From contig RCAB01000063.1 in NCBI GenBank assembly GCA_003640385.1, forward strand, positions 1 through 64,000: a stretch of DNA of 64,000 bases, read 5' to 3'. The stretch comes from Setaria digitata. Its lineage: Eukaryota > Nematoda > Chromadorea > Rhabditida > Setariidae. The notes beneath the pieces are model-generated. The model was given only the letters and a program-made list of their open reading frames with translations, was not told the origin of the DNA and did not search any database. Within the stretch, counting starts at the first letter, position 1; each line of letters begins with the position of its first letter. Positions 27,242 through 39,600 of the stretch are shown in pieces. A program made the translations under genes and the position numbers.

Positions 27242-30200
27242 TTTCTCACACTGATGATAATATTAATTTCTTCAAATCAGCTAAAATAAAAAAATCTGTT
27301 GCAAAATCACACCTTTTTCTTGTTGGCGACTTCTTTTGGACAGTTTCTACTGAAGCTTCAGCTATAGCTGTTGTAGCAGGGGATCGAGGAAATGGCATAT
27401 TCCGTGCCTAAATTACCACTGATTACCACTGTCATTCAGTCACTGCTTAATAGACCGATAAATTTCCTCAGAAAAATTATAAAAATATTTGGCAAAAATG
27501 AAATTGAACTTAAAAAAAAAATGAAAAAAAAAAACCTGTGTAGCATTAGCATCAGATGGAGAATATTTCTGTGCTCTGATCTGATTGTAAACAGCAGCTG
27601 CACGTTGAATAGCCTCCTCATGAATTTCAGCAGCACGTTGCTTCGGAGCGCAATACGATGATGTTACTTGATATGCTAAGATAGACGAAAGCATTCAATA
27701 AAAGTAGCACTATGATAATCTTTAGCAATTAATCGAATCAGAACTGCAGCAAACAGTGATTACTGTGTAGGAAAATTAAAAACAATAACAATAAACAATA
27801 AAATCTAGAACAATTTAAACCTAGTCAGCTTTCAATTCTTTTTTTTTTTTTAAATTGATACTGAGATATAAGAACCGGAACCCAATTGCTCACAGGTAAT
27901 AATAAGATAACAAAAGAAACAGTACCGTGATTATCATACAGCGGCATTCGTCGAACACGATCTGTCATAATTCGCGGTTTTTGAGCAGCCAGTCGATGAA
28001 TGTATTGTTGTCGTGGCATCTGTGAAACCCTGGATATATTCATAGAAGACGAAGGCGGTATATTCATTGACGGTGATGCAGGTACATTCGTGGATGGCGA
28101 AGGAGGTATATTCACTGATGACGATGCAAGTGCATTCATCGATGGTGATGACGGTACATTTGCTGATGGTGTTGCAGGCATATTCATCGGTGCTGACACA
28201 AACATATTTCCCGAACCTGAGGCTGGCAAATTCATCGTTGTTGACACCGGCAGCATCTTATCTACAGCCGGAGATAGCATGCCCGAATATTCAGTCATCA
28301 GATCATCCTAAATAAGTCAAAAACAATAATAACCATATTAACAATTCCCACAGCAAGATCTAAAAGTAACACCTTCCGAATATTTCGAAACGACTAGATT
28401 CAAAATCCGAAACAACCTTTTCCAATTTCGCCTTCTCCTGTAAGGCCAATTGCTGCTGCATTCGAGCTCTATGTTGTTGTTGCAAGTGCTGCCGTACAGT
28501 TGGTCCATCATCACTGACAACAGATATATTCGCTATCTGTCGGCTGGAACTACGTCCAGTCATTGGTAATAAGGATGGGTATGTTCTGAAGAAATACAGT
28601 CAAATCAATTAGTAATGCTGAACTAATAGACGTAAGCTGAATCAGATAGAGTATCATAGGTTGAGTACAATATAAAGAAAAAGAACTCTGATCAGATAGT
28701 ATCGGTACGTTTTGGTCCGACTATTATTGGAGCGAGACGTTTGTAAGCGCTGCATGCTGTAATCCGGTCGATTCTGCATCCCTGTCTGAGGTGCTGCATT
28801 TAGTGCCGGAACTGACTGCTGCACTTGCTGTGTTATTGCTGACGGAGGATATATTTGAAGTGCGGCAGTGTTTGTCGAATTGGGAATTGAACTGGGAACC
28901 GTATAAGCTATTCCTAAAACAGAAACGGCTGAGTAAACACATTCATTTCAGTATGGACTTGAAAAGAAAAGAACAAAATGGTGTCGAAAGAGAGTCGCCC
29001 CGATACTCTATGCTAACCATTCGACGAATTCGAAACTGAAGATACAGGAATTCCAGCATATATATCTGATGGCTGTTGCAAATTTGTCATAACTGTAATA
29101 TGATCGAACTGACTTGCTGATACAGCCGTTTGTGGCGGTGACATCTAAAAAAAAAAAAAAAAAAAAAGAATCACTTAAAAGAAAATAAAGCGAACTCCGT
29201 GTCCTTCTAACAACGACGACAATTCATATGCTTCTAAATATTTCCAGTGGAAAATATTTCAACAGGAATATTAATGAATAAGTAATAATTGAAGAGATTT
29301 CATTTATAAATAAGTCTACTTATATAATGTACAGCGAGAAGATTCCCTGGTTTTAACAAATATTTGCTCATTCCTATGAAATTAAAACGAACCTGGTTTA
29401 ACTGTTGATAAGAAGCTGGAGTAGAAGCGGTTGGAATAGTTGAGGTTGTCATGCCTACTGAGCTTCCAACTAAAGGCTGATATTCTGGAAAAATAACATT
29501 TCAGACATACATCTTCTCTTCTCGGCATTTAAAATCCATCATTTTCTAGTATTAAAAAAAAGGCATAATAGCCAAAAATTAAAAATAAAGCAGATATTCA
29601 AATAATTGCTTTACAGCAATCGACAAAAAGGGAGAATCATAGTAGAAAATATACAATGAGGAAAATAAACTACATGTGAAGTAAAATAAAAGAAGTATCA
29701 TAAGTGAACATACAAAAAAAAAAAGAAAAAAAAAAAAATTAGAGCCAAATTTTTCGGTGAAGTGAATACATGGAGTTCTCAATCTTCTTTGACCACATTA
29801 TTTTAATAACAAAAAGACAATATATGTCCTAAACTGCAATTAAATGCAATATCGAAATAAACTTTAAATTCAGTGGTTAGGTAAATGAAAACACCTGAGA
29901 AGCTATTTAGCCAGTATCAGAGGGATGCCAATTATATCATTTCTATATTTAAATATTGTGAAAAATGTCAGCTACCAATCGACAACAATAACGAATGAAT
30001 TTACAGGAACGAGAATTGCAGCAATGACAAACCTGAATAAACTGTCTGATAGTTGCCTGCCTCATTCATTTTATTTCCTTCAACGGTTACATTATTAAGA
30101 ATACCGTTCTGGCAGGTCTGAAACATTGCTCTGAACGTCTTTCCCACATACTTCACACCCTTTCGCCTACCAAAAACAGTAATTAAAGAAAAAAAAAGAG

Positions 30201-30508
30201 AAATTTGATAATACTCTACCAAAGGATATTTAGCGTACGAAAATGTACTTGAGAGATATTTGCTCAATATAAATCCTAAATAACTACCAAACTTTTCGTA
30301 CTAATAACTCATTAAGTCTTAATAAAACTTTCCGTTAAAGTTAAACAGACAGCCAGTCCAAATTTCAATCTTGGAAAATTTAAAAAAAAAAAAAAAATTG
30401 AACCTGATCATAATCAGAAATAATCATATTATTGTTAGCAATAAAACCTCCTTCAGTTGCAACTCCCTCTTGCTGTTCACTGCCAAACGACATAGACATG
30501 GCATGCAT
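23851..30508 (-). CDS. Ser/Thr/Gln-rich protein with TBRG1-like coiled coil
   Basis: Function not recognised; probably nuclear or chromatin-associated. Seventeen exons, 5' to 3': 30508-30404, 30117-30033, 29484-29393, 29144-29018, 28913-28709, 28585-28417, 28307-27926, 27675-27536, 27407-27313, 26413-26278, 26087-25965, 25716-25512, 25175-25039, 24884-24814, 24606-24537, 24395-24225, 24072-23851; phases agree and give 844 residues. Order: Ser/Thr/Gln-rich N-terminal half with a QQQHRARMQQQLALQEKAK helix; eight 8-residue Pro/Ser/Asn repeats in exon 7; a basic segment; then, at about residues 650-705, a coiled coil with NGALCDEVSRL and EERRILAKRL, closely resembling the N-terminal coil of TBRG1/NIAM. 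The FYRN/FYRC domains of TBRG1 are absent. A basic, Lys/Arg-rich tail ends the protein. Uncertain points: the exon 2 acceptor and the exon 6 donor. Confidence 0.72.
28038..28229 (-). repeat. Coding 24-base minisatellite, eight units
   Basis: Eight consecutive 24-base units in frame in exon 7 of the TBRG1-like gene. Each encodes an octapeptide of the type hydrophobic-Pro-x-Ser-Pro-Ser-x-Asn (for example VPSSPSMN, IPPSPSTN, VPASPSMN). The units are diverged but strictly 8 residues long, so the array is in frame throughout. Confidence 0.85.
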
Positions 30509-31276
30509 TGCTACTATGTCTGAAATAACTGATAATTTAAAAAAAAAAAAATAATTTATGAAAAATTTCAGGAGAACAAGCCCAAAGTAACTTACAGTCA
30601 CAGTTAATGGACACGCGAACGAACAAATAAAGTTAAAATTGGGAGCAAACAAATAGCATATCATTTACACAAATATAATTCCATCAAAAAAAAAAAGAAA
30701 AAAAAAGAAAACTTAAAACACCTAAAAAATCCAATACCTGAATACAATCTCGATTCTTTGCAAATATTCAAGTCTAAATAAATAAATTCCCACACACACA
30801 AAAAACAGCTTTACCAATATTCCAGTCAAGAATATTATAGAATGAAAAATAAAAAGATTGCATAAACCTCTGGAAGCAATGAACGCTCAAACTCGAAATT
30901 TTAATTTTTATTATATACGTACATAAGTAATGCTTAACTCATTAAGTTAACCCATACGCAGTAACGCTGTATGTATCAAAACCGGATTACAGTATACCGC
31001 TAGCAATCCATAAAAGTGTGGAATGATAAAAGAACTATTGATGAAAATATAGCAAGGATTTACAAATTACGGATTAATCAAACATTCTTGAATGATCCGT
31101 AATTTATAAATAATTCGAAGTGAAAGCAAAGTTCAAAGAATAAAAAGAGAGCGCACATAAACGATAATATGATTTGGAGTAAAAAAACGAACGAATCAAG
31201 GTACCGATAGAGCAAAAAATGAATGGAATTATTTATGTCTTAAAATTTATGCCTGATTAGCAAAACTAATAGTTGT
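30509..31276. other. Spacer between WBP2 stop and the TBRG1-like gene start
   Basis: Both flanking genes read on the minus strand with WBP2 upstream. The 768-base spacer has short A-rich runs and no gene. A tttcag acceptor lies 11 bases before the downstream ATG, compatible with trans-splicing of the downstream transcript; operon organisation is possible but unproven. Confidence 0.45.
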
Positions 31277-32806
31277 TCAACTTTTAGTAGGAAGTGGAGG
31301 TGCGTGCGTTAATTGGGGCGATGGAGCGCTTGAGAACATTCCATAATTCTGCAACTGTCCAGCCGGTATCGGCGAATGATCTGGACCGATGCCGGAATAT
31401 GGTGGTGGAGCCTCGTACATGTAAACATCACCAGCTAAACAAGGAAAACTTGATGAAATGAATCAGAAATACATATTTACTAAATGCAAAACTTAAATGA
31501 ATAGGAAAAAAAAATATGCATATAGCTTTGAAGAACTTCAACGATAGGTAAATTCACCTGGTGGATGGTTAGGGAAAGCATTCGTTGGAGCCTGGAAACC
31601 GTTGTAATTTCCTCCTGGAGGAATGTAGTATGCTGGTGGAGCAGCAAAATAATTTCCTGGTGGAGGAGCATAAGCTGGTGGTGCACCGTACGGACGAAAG
31701 CGCTGTGCTAAAAATGACTAATTAATTAATTGTTTATTATTGTAAGATAAAAAAAAAAAAAACAGTGAAACAACTTTCTTTGAAAAAAGAAAAAAGAAAA
31801 GAAAAAAAACAAAAAAGAACCCATGTCCACAGCTTTCAATAATGCCATTCCAAAGTCAATACATCCTCCTTTGTTGAATGTTAATTTCCAAGTAACCTGT
31901 CCATTCCAATTTCCTGAAAGTTCTCCAAGAAATTATGCCAATAAAATTTGGGGGAGGGGGAGGAAGGGGAAAAGAAAAAAAAAAAAAAAGGTAAACAAAA
32001 TGGATAACAATATCCAGAAAAAAAAAAAGAAAAAAAACTCTATTTGGTTAATACATTTTTATTCAGAGAAAATTTTCATTTGTTTGGAGCTCACATTACT
32101 TTACTTAAAGAATGCAACAGGGATTATAATTTTTAGCATATCCTACTCACCACCAGGTTGGGCCACAGCAATTCCCTGTAAAAAATTAGCTCCAAAAATG
32201 GGCTGCTCAAGTTTTACATCCTTCATACAGTGAAATGGCATAGAAAATGAACGCATTGCATCATTTTTCCGATTAATGAAAATGACCTGAAATAAGCAAA
32301 AGAACTATTTGCTAATGCAGCAGTACATTAAACTGCAAAGAAAAAAGGAAAAGAGTAGTAAAAACTGTACACGATGACTTGTCAAGTATAAATTTCCGGA
32401 TTTATTTCCTTTGAAAACATGATCTGATCCATTCTCAAAGCGGCAGTTCACTTCTTCCGTATAAAGCAAAATCCTAAAAACAAAAACAAAAAAAAAAAAA
32501 GAAAAAAAAAGAAGGAATTATCAAAAAGCATACAAATTTACGCACAGCTTACTGCATGTATACAGGATGAACGATTTGCTAAAGCTTTTTATTTTATTTT
32601 ATTTAAATGTATGTTTATTTCATCTTGTCTAAGTTATTATTGAATTATTAATATCTCGAGAGTTCCCAAATACGGAACAAAACAAGAATGTTTCAGAAAG
32701 GATTCATAATTGCCTTCTACATAAGCATAAATATGAAAACAAACATTTCGCCATTATAGATAAGTACTCCATGTCCATCAGGCGTATTTGATGTATTTAC
32801 TGACAT
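31277..32806 (-). CDS. WBP2: WW domain-binding protein 2 (GRAM domain, PY motifs)
   Basis: Adaptor and transcriptional co-activator that binds WW-domain proteins. Five exons, 5' to 3': 32806-32745, 32473-32371, 32286-32151, 31707-31558, 31434-31277, giving 202 residues. Residues about 20-100 form the GRAM domain, with GNLYLTSHRVIF and then DAMRSFSMPFHCMKDVKLEQ and PIFGAN, matching vertebrate WBP2 almost position by position. The Pro/Tyr-rich tail carries PPAY at 110-113, PPAY at 124-127 and PPPY at 160-163, the WW-binding sites. The tail is shorter than the vertebrate one. An acceptor-like cattttag lies 8 bases before the ATG. Confidence 0.92.
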
Positions 32807-35800
32807 TACTGATTTCTAAAATGAAAAAAAAAAAGAGAGAGAGAAAAAAAAGATGCATTCAGTTTTTATTACTACTATAATTAATTAACACATTTAATAA
32901 TTATGTGACGCGCAATAAGACAAATATGGTTATCATGTACTGGTACTGTTATGCAGTTAAGTCCATAAATATTATATTTATATAAGCGAATAATATAATT
33001 TGAAAAGTAAAACTTTGATTTAAGATGTTATTATTTGCTTTATAAATTTTATCAGTTGTCAGTGTACTAATCAACTGTATATTGATTTTTTTTTCTTTTT
33101 TTTTTTTATTTTTTCTTTTTTGCATCTTATCTATTCATACGTTGGTATTTATTTATTTGAAAGCATTTAATTAACAAACATTACTAAATGAAATCAATGA
33201 ATTAAAAGTGCTGATAAGATGTGAAATTCAGCAGGGGAATTGGGAAATGGCTGAATTAAAATGAGAAGTAGAACGTGAATTTACTGAATTATACATGTGC
33301 CAAATATTTATTCAACACACACACACAACAACTATTTACAGATTCATTTAATCTTAAATGAATTGTATTGATGGATTGTGTTACTAGAACTGATATCATG
33401 TAGTGTTGGGTTAGCAAAATTGCACTGATATTTACGGTGAAGAAAAAAAAAAAAAAAAAAAAAAGAAAAATGTTTCGGACTGATATAGATCAGTGATAAT
33501 TTATTCTGATATGATGATGATTGAAAGCAGCCCAAAGTTGCATTATGGCATAGGACGTGAAGATGAGATGACGTAATATGCCTTAGTTCATGCATAATTT
33601 CAATTCGCATTTAAACATGAGTGAAGAATGAGTGTTAAAAAAAAAAGGTTTCATTGTTTTTTTTTTTTTTTCTTTTTTCATAATTAGTGATGAAAGTGTT
33701 GCTGATTAAGAGTTAATGCGGAAGGATAAGTAATTACATAAAGCAATTCATTCAGGAAGGCGAAATCCTTCAGAATTTTCTCCTTTTCTTTTCTTTTTTT
33801 TTTTTACTCAATTTAATTTTGAAAAATTTAGGTTAAAACTATTGAAACAGGAAGCAATGTATTTAGGATTGGAATGAAAATACTTCCATTAATATCTTCA
33901 TATTTCAGCCAGGAACAGAGAGAACAACAAAATGAATGCCAAAATAATTTAAGCTTAATGAAATTAATTTCAAAAAAAGAAAAATATAGCAACTTTTTCA
34001 GAGTGGCAAACTCATGCAACCACCAATAATTCAGAAAATAATTCAAATAATTATGAATCATCGATATTTGTAGTGCTGCTCAGCCAGGTGACAGCCAATT
34101 CAAATTCATTCATTAACATCCTGTTATCATTATCATTCCTAGGATCTCTGAACCAATTTTCTTAATTTTCTCAGTCACCTTATATTTTTTCCTTTTTCTA
34201 ACATTCCTTGTCATCTATCCTATTTACGAACTCTTTTTTTTTCTTTTTTTCTCTTTAAAAAAAAACTTCATAACTTCATTTTAATCCCTGCCTCCTATTA
34301 AATTATCATACTATTTCCTTTCCTAATTATTCCTTATCCGTCATCAATACAGGAGACTATATGCATTTGCCATTCGATTAAAGATTAATCCCATATTCTC
34401 TCTTCTGTCTCTTTTTCTCTGCACGCATCATTACACATGATATTTCTCGCAGCATGATTTGCTGCGTATGCGTACCGCTTTAGGAATGTTCGATGTGGTC
34501 CATGCGTGGTGATGACTCATATGGTGCTTCCGGCTAGAAGTTCTAAAATGACCGAACTGACGCGGAACAATCAAAGAGAAAAAAAGATAGGAAACCTTGT
34601 TGATTAATTTGAAAAGGTCACGAGATAACGTGAACTCTGTTCTGTATATTTCACATTTTTTTTTTTTCATGTGAAACATTTTCCCTTACAAAAATATGCG
34701 ACAATAATAAAGGAGGAAGTAAATATGAAACAAAAAACGCAACATTACATAAGTAAGCCCAGCAGGAAATTTCAAATTCTGTTAGTTAGGAAATTAAGGG
34801 ATGATAACTATATGCTTTCATTTGTTGAGAAATAATTAGTTAAGAATAAAGCAATCCAGGGAAAGTCAGAATCTTTCACGTACGTTACGGGAATTGCAGC
34901 ATAAGCGTGATAAGTGATATGTAAATAGTTGTCGAATTCGCGCTGGATGATGACGATGTTATCACCGACCGTGTTGGGTTGGCATCGCAATGAAAATCAC
35001 AACCATGTCACCCACCCCATTTCTCACCTGTTAAGAGAAATTTCACAGTGTGTCGTCGTTCTTTAAGGTTCAGGATGGTAAGAGTTCATTGCAGCAACAC
35101 ATGAGAAAGAGGTGAAGTGAACTAAGGTGATACGTATTTGCAAGAGTATGAATATTACCTGAGTTGAAGTGATATCCGGAAAAGTACAGTTACTGAAGCA
35201 AACTTTTTTTTCCAATAGGCTATAGATTATAGCGTAGAATCCGTTCTGGATTCATTATACTTCACCTTTATTGATTAAGCAATAATTAGCATTAGCCATT
35301 ACAAACACTCTTAAATTACAATTAAATTAAAATTAAAAAAACTTAAATTACAAACTTACGGAAAATTAGGAAATAGAGATAGATATGAGTTACGGAGAGA
35401 AGCAGTGATATTTACTGGTATTCGAAAACAAATCGTAAAAAAATATTAGTATTTTGTAAATGACTAGGAGAGAAACCAGTCTATGGAGGATAACAGTGAG
35501 GATATAGCGAAATATAATTTCAAAAAAGTAATAAGAAAAGTTGGAAGAATTTAGCAGTCGAAGGGAAGCAGAGGAAAAGACAGCGGAAAGGGAGAAAGGG
35601 AAGGGAAGAGAGAGAAAGAGAAGAGAAGGAAGAGGGGGAGAGAGAGGGAGAGAGAAAGAGAGGACAAGAATATTAAAATTAGTTGCATTATTTTTGAGTG
35701 ATGTGAAGCAAAGTTCGTGTGATAATTCTGTTGTAAGAAGTTATAGAACGAGCAAATATCGAATTACTGTAATCTTGAAGTTAATTGTCTCGAAAATCTC

Positions 35801-36137
35801 CATACTGAGTATTTCTGTGCCGTGTAGACCTCATAAAGGAATAAACTTTAGGACTTCCGGAAGTTAAAGTATGGGTTTCAGATATTGATTGGTTTGCCGG
35901 AAATTTGCCTCAGTTTGGCGGATTTTCAAGTGGAGGAAGAGAGGGATTAACGAATTTGGTACTCTTCCACTTGTATAAACAAGGTTGAAGTGTAGACAAA
36001 AAGTGCCGACTAGCGTTTCAAAGAAAATTTGAATTTTATAGAAATTCAATTGCCAGCTGCGTTAGTCCGTTTTTTTCCTTTCCATTACTTCAAAGATTCA
36101 TATTACAGAAGAACGAGACTTCAGTGAGGTAACGAAA
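32807..36137. other. Region upstream of WBP2, no confirmed gene
   Basis: AT-rich with many poly-A/T runs and a GA-rich tract at 35560-35662. The segment 34430-35040 is less AT-rich than its surroundings and contains coding-like frames on the minus strand (34808-34990, and 34440-34526 following a tctag acceptor), but the frames cannot be joined into a model with a start codon. The rest shows nothing recognisable. Confidence 0.45.
35560..35662. repeat. Purine-rich (GA/GGA) low-complexity tract
   Basis: About 100 bases of almost pure purine with irregular GA, GGA and GAAA units. It creates a spurious Glu/Arg/Lys-rich open frame on the plus strand. Confidence 0.9.
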
Positions 36138-36485
36138 TTAGTAATAGGCTTGTCGTACGTAACAATAGAATACTTTTCTTTTCCCTTCCATTTCATGTTC
36201 TATTTTTAATTTCTTTGTACGAAGCTTTAACTAATGTCCAGTATTAAAGCAGCAATAAGTCAGATAAGAAAATATTCGGGATTGAAGAAATTTAAATTTG
36301 ACATATTGTTTCAAATTATCAAAAGCCGTTCGATGAAACTCTAAAATCACAAAGACTACACCACTTTCATGCTCCACCAGATATTTTGGTTTGGTTTGAG
36401 GCCCTAGTACCTCATTGTTTGGAACTTCTTGACGATTGTTTTTATTAGTGTAATGTGGCACTTTTTCGTGTTGTCTACCAGCCAT
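36138..36485 (-). CDS. Possible small two-exon protein, unrecognised
   Basis: Exons 36485-36303 and 36230-36138 join in phase 0 across a 72-base intron (gtcaaa donor, cattag acceptor), giving 91 residues. The protein is charged: a polar N-terminus (MAGRQHEKVP), a central hydrophobic patch (SGVVFVILEF), then FDNLKQY followed by the basic helix LKLRTKKLKIEHEMEGKRK. Its start codon lies 140 bases from that of the PRPSAP gene on the other strand, so the two could share a promoter. No family was recognised. The donor is weak and the second exon could instead be spliced at an internal GTATTC. It may be a chance open frame. Confidence 0.4.
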
Positions 36486-36625
36486 TTGGGACCGGAGTTT
36501 TAAAACAGCACTGCTGGATTCTAGGTTGCTGCATCCGGTTCTACGAGTTTATCAGTGTAAAATGTGGAAAATGATTGTGTCCATTCCATTCCCAAACTAT
36601 GTGCATTTTTTGTAGATTTGTGTGA

Positions 36626-39600
36626 ATGTCGATCAGGTATTTTACTGACCAAAGCAGTGGCATGGTACTGCTAGCCGGCAATTCTCATCCGGAATTAGCA
36701 AGATTAGTGTCTGAGTAAGTTTCTTCTTACTTTTGCGGATCACTGTTGATTTAATGACGAGTATAAAATAATTTTATAGGCGTTTGGGAGTTAAGCTTGG
36801 AGAAGCGGTGGTTTACAATAGGACAAATCGTGAAACTTCAGTTGAAATCAAACAGAGTGTTCGTGGGAAACATGTATTCGTTCTTCAGTCTGGTTCAAAG
36901 TAGGTTAATATTTCGCATATTTAGATAGAATTGAGACGTACGAACATCTTTTCTGATTGAAAAATTCTGCACTCATCTATTGATTGGAATCAAAGGGAGA
37001 TGAGTGATAGTGTAACGCATAATTGATAGAGACGTCATTGCGTACTGATAATGACCTCGGACGGAACGTTCTGCATCACGTCAGGTTAGTTAAGCTATCG
37101 ACTATTTTCATTCAAGTAAATGATGAAATTTTAGAGATGTGAATAATAACATAATGGAATTGATGATTTTAATATATGCTTGTAAAACTTCTATGGCAAA
37201 GACAATAACGGTAGTGATGCCATATCTGCCCTACAGCAAGCAGTGTCGAATGCTGCGACGATCATCCATACCAATGAAACTTATTGCCGATATGATGTGC
37301 AATTCCGGTAATTGTTTAATTTTTTTTTCTTCGATCGTCTTTTTCACCTAAGGAAATGGTTTACTGCATAGTTTATGAATGTCATAATAGTTAATTTGGG
37401 TAATACATGGGTATAACTGTTTAAATGCGTGATTAATTAGTAGAAAGATATTTTAGGAGCCACACGGATAGTTTCTCTCGATTTGTACAGGAAGGAAATC
37501 CAGGGATTTTTTTCAGTTCCCGTTGATAATCTACGTGCATCACCTTTTTTGTTACAGTATATAAAGGAAAATGTTCGGTTTGCTTTTTTTTTTTTTTTAA
37601 CGAACTTTTTTGTGCTTTAACGAATTGTATTTACCTTGAACGCAGCGCTTTTCTTTCCTTCATTATTTCCAAATCAAGGAATTTCAGATACCGGACTATA
37701 AAAACGCTATAATAGTTGCAAAGAATCCTGGTGTTATGAATAAAGCAACATCCTATGCTGATCGTCTTAGATTAGGTACTTATTACTGCTGGTACTTTTT
37801 GGTATTCCCAGTGCTTATTTTATTCGCTTAATAAATTTAGAATTTAAGGAAAAGTTGGAGAAACATTTTTCACTAAATATATACGATGTCAACAAAGGTT
37901 ATTTGAGATTACTGGGGTTTGGACATTTAAGAGTTTGGACGATGGAGAAATCATTGACCATGTGGATGTTTACATCTAGCACATTCAAGTTACTACTTCG
38001 GGGAGTTCAGTATTTTTCACTTAATTTATGCGATCTCACCGTCTTGGTTATTTCTGTGGTTCCATTTTTGTTTTCAACCGTCTCTAGTGGTCAGTTAATT
38101 CATTCTTTGGAAGGAGGTGCGGGAAAGAAAATTTTCTACAGACCTTGAAATTTTTAATAGTTGTTTATAGGATATACGTGCTGTTTTCTTATTTTCAATA
38201 GTTTAGCGAAGTTTTTATGCCAAAGAATTGGCAAAACCAGTTTTTTTTTTTGACTGTAGAAACTGAAATTTTTCCCTACTGCGCATTAATTAGGAAGTTA
38301 TAAATGAAAGCGAATTTAACCTTACTGAGTCATATCTTTCTTTTACTGAAGATATACGTTCTTCAACATTTTTCTTCCCCATTTCCAATAGAATACACTA
38401 TTGTGGTGGAAAGCTGAGGTCAGGGAGTTAATGAAAATTCATTATTCACGATGACTAACTGTGAAGATATTTATCATGCATTCGTCTACAGAAGCAACAG
38501 GTTGGTATGTTTGTTGTGTAGTGAAGTGAAACAAGCTGGTTAAAAATACAAGAGTAAAGGTTCTTACATCATATATGGAGTGTAGACATACGGTAATTTA
38601 GATGAAATCTGAGACTTGTCATGCAAGTCAAAATAAAAGCAAGAATTTATCACCAATATCATTCTTAGTTTATGCTAGGTCGACGTTGAAGTCTTGTAAC
38701 TGTTTATTACTGTTTACTGAACTTAAAGGTTAGAAAGGTTTTGGCTGGTTTGTGATGATGTAAAGTCTATCAGTGATAAATTTGAGGCGACAAAAATGAT
38801 TGGTTGTTATTCGTTTAACGTTTGCCATTATTAAATATACCTACAGCTCGACCGTAATTACTACTGATAGAATTTGTGAAGTAAAGAAAATTCAAGTGGT
38901 TGAGGTTGTTATGGTCTCATTCATTGCACCGACAGTATGTTGTGCTTTTGAACGAAGCTTGCTTTAGCCACTTATTTGTCTTTTTTGATCTTGCACGATG
39001 AGCATGTGCCTACAGAAAGTATTGGGTCGTCCTGTGTAATTTCCATCCTCATCATTTATTTCTACTTTATAACTTTTCGTTTTCGGACACTGTTCTGTCT
39101 TCAGAAGTTCCAACACTTTAATTAATTTCGTGGTGTTATAAAAAAACCGCGTTTAACTATTATTAACGCGTTTTTTTAAACTACCGATTATTATTTTAAT
39201 TGATATACCATATTTCCACCGGTTTTCAATGCTATAACTTTCTAAAAGAGCGCACTATTCCTGATTTCTCAGAACCGATTATTCTTTGAGATTGCAAAAG
39301 TTTTTCATTGACACTTTTTACCATGTTTAGAGGCTCGACATGCAGACAGTTTAGTAGATTTGTTGCTTGTCTGATAAAATATCGTTGTGTTTTCTTTAGT
39401 TTCAGTCAAAATTTTAGGTGTTGCAGTTATCCATGGTGAACAAAAAGATGTTGAAGAAAGCGGTTTAGAAGATGGTCGACAGAGTCCTCCACTGGATGGG
39501 AAGCCAAACGAAAATCTTACTGCATTCGAAATGTTTCCAGGTAATCCTTCTTTATAGGAAAACTATCGGTTAGTAAGTTTTTTTTAAATATTTAAATTCC

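Noticed and set aside
35541..35867. Glu/Arg-rich 108-codon frame
   Set aside because: Produced by the purine-rich low-complexity tract.
37855..38148. 97-codon frame inside the PRPSAP intron
   Set aside because: Same-strand intronic sequence with no recognised domain and no splice sites joining it to the protein.
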